Of a stretch of 64,000 bases of DNA, positions 60,704 to 64,000 are shown one piece after another. The stretch lies in the NCBI RefSeq assembly GCF_016907085.1, contig NZ_JAFBBJ010000001.1:434001-498000 (forward strand), in the 5' to 3' direction. Source of the DNA: Clavibacter michiganensis (lineage in GTDB: Bacteria; Actinomycetota; Actinomycetes; Actinomycetales; Microbacteriaceae). The notes under the pieces are model-generated. The model searched no databases and was not told the origin of the DNA. It worked only from the letters and a program-made list of their open reading frames with translations. Numbering within the stretch: the first letter of the stretch is position 1; each line of letters starts with the position of its first letter. A program made the translations under genes and the position numbers.

Positions 60704-60940
60704 TCAGAACCGGAGGCAGTCGACCGCGTCCTGCAGCGACCAGAAGTCGCCGAGGGGGACGAACCCCTGGGCGTCACGGCGGAGGCGCTTGGCGCGGAAG
60801 CGCTCGCCCTGCGGCTCGTGCATGCGCTCCACGTAGCCGAGCACGGCGCCGTCGGGCCGGGTGACGCGCAGGAGCCCGTCGTGCAGCTCGCGCACCTGGG
60901 CGGCCGAGCGCGACAGGGGGGTGTAGGTGATGCTGGGCAT
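60704..60940 (-). CDS. Hypothetical protein, 78 aa
   Basis: This small soluble protein reads MPSITYTPLSRSAAQVRELH, then LLRVTRPDGAVLGYVERM and FRAKRLRRDAQGFVPLGDFW, ending SLQDAVDCLRF. A pattern of strands followed by a helix suggests a compact fold; no family is recognised. The ribosome site GGAGGA is close to the ATG, and a -10 box TAGCTT (60991-60996, minus strand) lies about 50 bases upstream. Confidence 0.68.
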   Translation of the reverse strand: MPSITYTPLSRSAAQVRELHDGLLRVTRPDGAVLGYVERMHEPQGERFRAKRLRRDAQGFVPLGDFWSLQDAVDCLRF

Positions 60941-61096
60941 GGTGTCCTCCGTCCGCGTGCCGCCGGCCCGGCGGTGTCTCGATGTCCCCGAAGCTACGGG
61001 GGACCACCGACATCGCGCCCGGCAGGAATGGGCGGTGCCCGATGACGGTTCCCTCCCATGTCGACCGCCGCGGACCTCGCGCGCATCGACGGGAAG

Positions 61097-61102
61097 TAGG
61101 TT
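61097..61102 (+). promoter_or_regulatory. -10 box TAGGTT, leaderless msrA promoter
   Basis: TAGGTT plus eight bases precedes the ATG at 61111. The other 150 bases of this gap back to 60941 hold no convincing gene. Confidence 0.5.
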
Positions 61103-61110
61103 CATCTCTC

Positions 61111-61638
61111 ATGCAGACATTCATCCTCGCCGGCGGCTGCTTCTGGTGCCTCGATGCGGTCTACCGCACGCTCGACGGCGTCCAGGACGTCATCTCCGGC
61201 TACATCGGCGGACACACCGCCCACCCGTCCTACGACGCCGTGTGCACGGGCGCGACCGGGCACGCCGAGGCGGTGAAGGTGGTCTTCGACGAGGAGGTCA
61301 TCCCCGCCGACGTCATCCTCGACGTGTTCTTCACGCTGCACGACCCGCGCCAGCTCAACCGCCAGGGCGCCGACGTCGGCACCCAGTACCGCTCGGCGAT
61401 GTTCCCCGCGGACGCGGAGCAGGAGCAGCTGTTCCGGGACGCCATCTCCCGCGCGGGCGAGCTGTGGGACGGCACTGCCGTCACCACGATCGAGCCGGTC
61501 GGCACCTGGTACGACGCGGAGGACTACCACCAGGACTTCTTCGCGAAGAACCCCGGTCAGGGCTACTGCAACGCGGTCGCCGTGCCCAAGGTCAACAAGG
61601 TGCGGAAGTCGTTCGCGCAGTACGTGCGCGCCGCCTGA
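61111..61638 (+). CDS. msrA: Peptide methionine sulfoxide reductase MsrA
   Basis: MsrA repairs methionine-S-sulfoxide in proteins. The 175-residue chain opens directly with the active site TFILAGGCFWCLDAVYRTLD (catalytic cysteine in GCFWC), then GYIGGHTAHPSYDAVCTGATGH, FFTLHDPRQLNRQGADVGTQY and the C-terminal FFAKNPGQGYCNAVAVPKV with a resolving-type cysteine. The start at 61111 matches the family N-terminus; longer in-frame starts are rejected. Confidence 0.97.
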   Translation: MQTFILAGGCFWCLDAVYRTLDGVQDVISGYIGGHTAHPSYDAVCTGATGHAEAVKVVFDEEVIPADVILDVFFTLHDPRQLNRQGADVGTQYRSAMFPADAEQEQLFRDAISRAGELWDGTAVTTIEPVGTWYDAEDYHQDFFAKNPGQGYCNAVAVPKVNKVRKSFAQYVRAA

Positions 61639-61650
61639 TCCACCCCTCAT

Positions 61651-61685
61651 CGACGCCCCGCGGCCTGTACGGCCGCGGGGCGTCG
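61651..61685 (+). terminator. Hairpin terminator after msrA
   Basis: A 15-bp perfect GC stem (61651-61665 with 61671-61685) with a TGTAC loop follows the msrA stop. There is no T-run. Confidence 0.8.
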
Positions 61686-61738
61686 GCGTACCATCGGCAC
61701 GTCCGGGCGACGGAGCCCGGCGAGGAGAGGCGACGACG

Positions 61739-61969
61739 ATGTCGATGACCACCAGCACGAGCACGACCGGCCTCCCGCGCATCGCGGGCAAGACCTGGGT
61801 GGCCTTCGGGGCCACGGGGGCGCTCGCCTCCATCCACTCCCATGACGACGGCTACGAGGTGCGGCCGCTGCGCCGCGGCGTGTTGGCCGGCACCTACCCC
61901 ACCCTGGAGATCGCGAAGGCCGCGCTCCGGGCGGTCCGGGGCGACGAGCTCCGCTTCACCGAGCACTGA
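61739..61969 (+). CDS. Hypothetical protein, 76 aa
   Basis: This is a small soluble protein with a Ser/Thr start (MSMTTSTSTTG) and a compact core: GKTWVAFGATGALASIHSHD, GYEVRPLRRGVLAGTYPTLE and IAKAALRAVRGDELRF. No family is recognised. A second ATG two codons later is equally possible. GAGGAGAGG is upstream and a -10 box TACCAT lies at 61689-61694. Confidence 0.68.
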   Translation: MSMTTSTSTTGLPRIAGKTWVAFGATGALASIHSHDDGYEVRPLRRGVLAGTYPTLEIAKAALRAVRGDELRFTEH

Positions 61970-62097
61970 TTCCGCGCCCCCCTCCCCAGGCCCGCATCCG
62001 TCGCGTCGCGCGCGGGATCCGCTCGAGCGTCCCGCTCGATGCCCGCGGCCGTCCATCCTGGGCCGGCGGTCACGCGGTCGCGGGAAGGGGAGCGTCG

Positions 62098-62481
62098 GTG
62101 CGGGATCGGTGCGAGGAGCACGACGGCGACGAGCGCGAGAACGGTGTGTCCGTCGTGGTCCACGGAGCGGTCGCGCGGCGGCCGCGGTGCATCTCCACGG
62201 TCGAGGGCTGGGAGGTCGCGAGCCTCGTCCTCGGGCCCGGCGACGTCGGCGTCGGCGTGCCGGAGGGCGGTGCCGTCCTCGTCGTGTGCTCGGGCGTCGG
62301 ATCGGCGGGCGCCGTGACGCGCCTCGCGGCGGGGGAGGAGGTGATCGTCCTCGGCCGCCTCGTCCCGCGACGCGCCGCCCGTCCGGAGCACGACGTGATC
62401 GAGCTCGTGGCCGATGCGGTGCTGGCCCGACGCCGGGCAGGGGAGGTCACCACGGCGACGGAGCCTAGGATCGCACCATGA
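62098..62481 (+). CDS. Putative OB-fold, SSB-like protein, 127 aa
   Basis: The core VSVVVHGAVARRPRCISTVE, VASLVLGPGDVGVGVP, AVLVVCSG and GAVTRLAAGEEVIVLGRLVP followed by HDVIELVADAVLARR follows the strand order and spacing of single-stranded-DNA-binding proteins (VxVxGxVaxxP, then a late RlxxGxxVxVxGRL). The aromatic residues that normally stack on DNA are missing, so DNA binding is doubtful. GAAGGGGAG before the GTG and the ATGA overlap with the MarR gene support it as a real gene. The stretch 61970-62097 before it holds nothing else I recognise. Confidence 0.55.
   Translation: MRDRCEEHDGDERENGVSVVVHGAVARRPRCISTVEGWEVASLVLGPGDVGVGVPEGGAVLVVCSGVGSAGAVTRLAAGEEVIVLGRLVPRRAARPEHDVIELVADAVLARRRAGEVTTATEPRIAP
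62466..62471 (+). promoter_or_regulatory. -10 box TAGGAT, leaderless marR promoter
   Basis: TAGGAT plus CGCACC precedes the ATG at 62478, within the 3' end of the SSB-like gene. Confidence 0.5.
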
Positions 62482-63041
62482 GCGGATCCCCCCGGTGGCT
62501 CGAGCCGGATCAGCAGCGCGCCTGGCGGACGGTCATCGTCGCGCTGAACCACGTCAGCGAGCGCATCGAGCGGCAGCTCCTCCGCGACGCGGGCATGCCG
62601 CACGCCTACTACATGATCCTCGTCCGGCTGTCGGAGGCCGAGGGCGGCGCGCTCCCCATGAGCGTCCTCGCCCGGGCGCTGCAGGCCTCGGCGAGCCGCA
62701 CCTCGCACGCCGTCACCCGGCTGGAGCAGCTCGGCTGGGTCCGCCGCTCGCGCTCGCCCCACGACGGCCGGAGCCTGCTCGCCGAGCTCACCGACGAGGG
62801 CCGCGCGACCCTCGAGGCGGCGGCCCCCGGCCACGCCGAGGAGGTGCTCCGCACGGTGTTCGACCCGCTGACCGCGGATCAGACCGCGCAGCTCGAGGCC
62901 ATCGCGCGGGATATCCTCGCCAGCATGAGCGCATCCTCCCTCGACGACGGCCAGGGGAGCGCCCGCGGCGACGACCTCGCCATCCCCGCGGCACCCGACC
63001 GCGACGACGACACGGCCTGCGCCGACGAGTCCGCCGCGTGA
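62478..63041 (+). CDS. MarR family transcription regulator
   Basis: This is a 187-residue winged-helix repressor. The DNA-binding region is MSVLARALQASASRTSHAVT followed by RLEQLGWVRRSRSPHDGRSL, the classic MarR helix-turn-helix and wing with the Asp-x-Arg motif. The N-terminal (RAWRTVIVALNHVSERIERQ) and C-terminal helices form the dimer. About 45 extra C-terminal residues are acidic and disordered. The ligand and targets are unknown. It is coupled to the genes on both sides by ATGA and GTGA overlaps. Confidence 0.92.
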   Translation: MSGSPRWLEPDQQRAWRTVIVALNHVSERIERQLLRDAGMPHAYYMILVRLSEAEGGALPMSVLARALQASASRTSHAVTRLEQLGWVRRSRSPHDGRSLLAELTDEGRATLEAAAPGHAEEVLRTVFDPLTADQTAQLEAIARDILASMSASSLDDGQGSARGDDLAIPAAPDRDDDTACADESAA

Positions 63042-63526
63042 TCCGCGCTCCCCGCGCCCTCCTGGCGCCGGCGCTCCTCGGCGCCCTGCTCCTGTCGGCC
63101 TGCACGCAGACGCCCGCGTCGCCCGAGCCGACCCCGACCGCCGTCACCGGCAGCGCCGAGCCCGGCGCCTCGCCTGCCGCGCCCGCCACACCCACCGTCG
63201 CGCCCGTCGACCCGGACGGCACGGCCGAGGGCAACCTGCCCGCCTTCGAGGCGACGGCGGGAGCGGTCGTCGCCGCGGACCCCAACGCGCAGGGTCGCGC
63301 CCTCGTGGACGCGCTCGTGGCAGCCGGCTTCCCGAAGGACCGCATGGAGGTCACCGCTGACGCGACGCCGCTCGGCAACTCCGTCGACTCGATCCTCGTC
63401 GCCGTGCACATGCCCGACGCGTGCCTCATCGGGCAGCGGGCGCAGGACGGCTTCACCGCCCACGTCGAGCCGACGCTCTCCTCCGGCCGCTGCCTGGTCG
63501 GCCAGACCCGCGCGATCGACTGGTGA
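63038..63526 (+). CDS. Putative lipoprotein, 162 aa
   Basis: A signal peptide (RAPRALLAPALLGALLLSAC, lipobox LLSAC) is followed by a Pro/Thr/Ala linker of about 55 residues and a soluble domain with two cysteines (HMPDACLIGQRAQDG and LSSGRCLVGQ), which could form a disulfide. It resembles small actinobacterial envelope lipoproteins; the function is unknown. The GTG start overlaps the MarR stop (GTGA), so the regulator and the lipoprotein are made together. Confidence 0.82.
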   Translation: MIRAPRALLAPALLGALLLSACTQTPASPEPTPTAVTGSAEPGASPAAPATPTVAPVDPDGTAEGNLPAFEATAGAVVAADPNAQGRALVDALVAAGFPKDRMEVTADATPLGNSVDSILVAVHMPDACLIGQRAQDGFTAHVEPTLSSGRCLVGQTRAIDW

Positions 63527-63576
63527 CCCCGGTCCCGGTGCCTCCACGCGCGGCGTCCGGCACCCGCGGCACTGAA

Positions 63577-63582
63577 TAGACT
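63577..63582 (+). promoter_or_regulatory. -10 box TAGACT, leaderless ettA promoter
   Basis: TAGACT plus CGTGCCC precedes the ATG at 63590. Confidence 0.55.
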
Positions 63583-63589
63583 CGTGCCC

Positions 63590-64000
63590 ATGGCTGAATA
63601 CATCTACTCGATGGTCCGCGCCCGGAAGTCGGTCGGCGACAAGCTGATCCTCGACGACGTCACCATGTCGTTCATCCCCGGCGCCAAGATCGGCGTCGTC
63701 GGGCCGAACGGCGCGGGCAAGTCGACGATCCTGAAGATCATGGCGGGCCTCGACACCCCGAGCAACGGCGAGGCGAAGCTCTCACCCGGCTACTCGGTCG
63801 GCATCCTCATGCAGGAGCCCGAGCTCGACGAGTCGAAGACCGTGCTCGAGAACGTCCAGGAGGGCGTCGGCCCGCTGAAGGCGCAGGTCGACCGCTACAA
63901 CGAGATCGCCGCGGCCATGGCCGAGCCCGACGCCGACTTCGACACCCTGCTCGCCGAGATGGGAACGCTGCAGGAGGCCATCGACGCCGCCGACGGCTGG
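63590..64000 (+). CDS. ettA: Energy-dependent translational throttle protein EttA, 3' end outside window
   Basis: This is an ABC-F ATPase that gates the ribosome's first elongation step according to the ATP level. The 137 visible residues include the family start MAEYIYSMVRARKSVGDKLI, the Walker A motif VVGPNGAGKSTILKIMAGLD, and GILMQEPELDESKTVLENVQEG, which is close to the EttA consensus. The frame runs to the last base of the window (tgg at 63998-64000), so the gene continues beyond. The ATG is seven bases after the -10 box. Confidence 0.93.
   Translation, partial: MAEYIYSMVRARKSVGDKLILDDVTMSFIPGAKIGVVGPNGAGKSTILKIMAGLDTPSNGEAKLSPGYSVGILMQEPELDESKTVLENVQEGVGPLKAQVDRYNEIAAAMAEPDADFDTLLAEMGTLQEAIDAADGW

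Noticed and set aside
60982..61638. N-terminally extended MsrA starting about 43 codons upstream
   Set aside because: The MsrA active site normally lies at the very N-terminus, and the ATG at 61111 has a matching -10 box. The extension shows no family similarity.
62070..62834. Minus-strand frame opposite the SSB-like and MarR genes
   Set aside because: Antisense to a clear MarR helix-turn-helix, with Arg/Ala-rich content and no ribosome site.

Overview
The window is a contiguous stretch of bacterial chromosome with a GC content of roughly 70% or more. Genes are packed tightly, and many are joined by ATGA, GTGA or TTGA overlaps. GTG and TTG starts are frequent. The gene content and protein style fit an actinobacterium of the family Microbacteriaceae, most probably Clavibacter or a close relative. 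That genus call is inferred from recalled similarity, because no search could be run. I see no insertion sequence, prophage, CRISPR array or plasmid function. No gene-free gap exceeds 300 bases; the longest are the treX upstream region (about 205 bases) and the thiamine riboswitch leader (about 270 bases).

Layout. 1-2411 holds the end of a membrane/lipoprotein gene and a thioredoxin-TPR protein. 2483-13854 is a glycogen block: glgE-glgB on the minus strand, divergent glgP, an SGNH-hydrolase lipoprotein and a glycogen debranching enzyme. 13874-18631 carries a cysteine desulfurase, mnmA and ligA. 18745-20592 holds an alpha/beta hydrolase and a META-domain lipoprotein. 20648-25707 is gatCAB plus an ABC-F ATPase. 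25726-29036 has a large lipoprotein, a DedA protein and a Gly/Asp/Phe-rich protein. 29070-36615 is a minus-strand lipid-type cluster with two paralogous acyl-CoA synthetases, two SDRs, an FAD oxidoreductase and an SRPBCC protein. 36737-44439 has an M20 peptidase, a phosphoesterase, a GNAT, a molybdopterin protein with a flavin reductase, a DUF1697 protein, an MpaB-like oxygenase, dinB and a DUF4190 protein. 44497-52331 has a UDP-glucose dehydrogenase and the trehalose operon treX-treY-treZ. 52537-56977 has a GerW-like protein and a TPP riboswitch in front of a YkoE-D-C thiamine-precursor ECF transporter, followed by a P-loop kinase-like protein. 57068-64000 is a mixed housekeeping region: zincin, tRNA-His, orn, thioredoxin, tRNA-Arg, nadE, msrA, an SSB-like/MarR/lipoprotein chain and the start of ettA.

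How the genes fit together. GlgE extends alpha-glucan from maltose-1-phosphate, GlgB branches it, GlgP shortens it by phosphorolysis, and the two GlgX-type enzymes debranch it. TreY and TreZ convert the resulting linear malto-oligosaccharides to trehalose. Together they form a storage and osmoprotectant module spread over two loci in this window. The cysteine desulfurase supplies sulfur to MnmA for tRNA 2-thiolation, and GatCAB completes Gln-tRNA (or Asn-tRNA) formation.

The most distinctive feature of the DNA is transcriptional. About 22 genes have a TANNNT -10 box ending only 6-8 bases before the start codon, the arrangement expected for leaderless mRNAs. One such site, at 13861-13867, consists of two opposed -10 boxes overlapping by five bases, each seven bases from its own start codon. 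The hexamer GGATCC is also far more frequent than base composition predicts.
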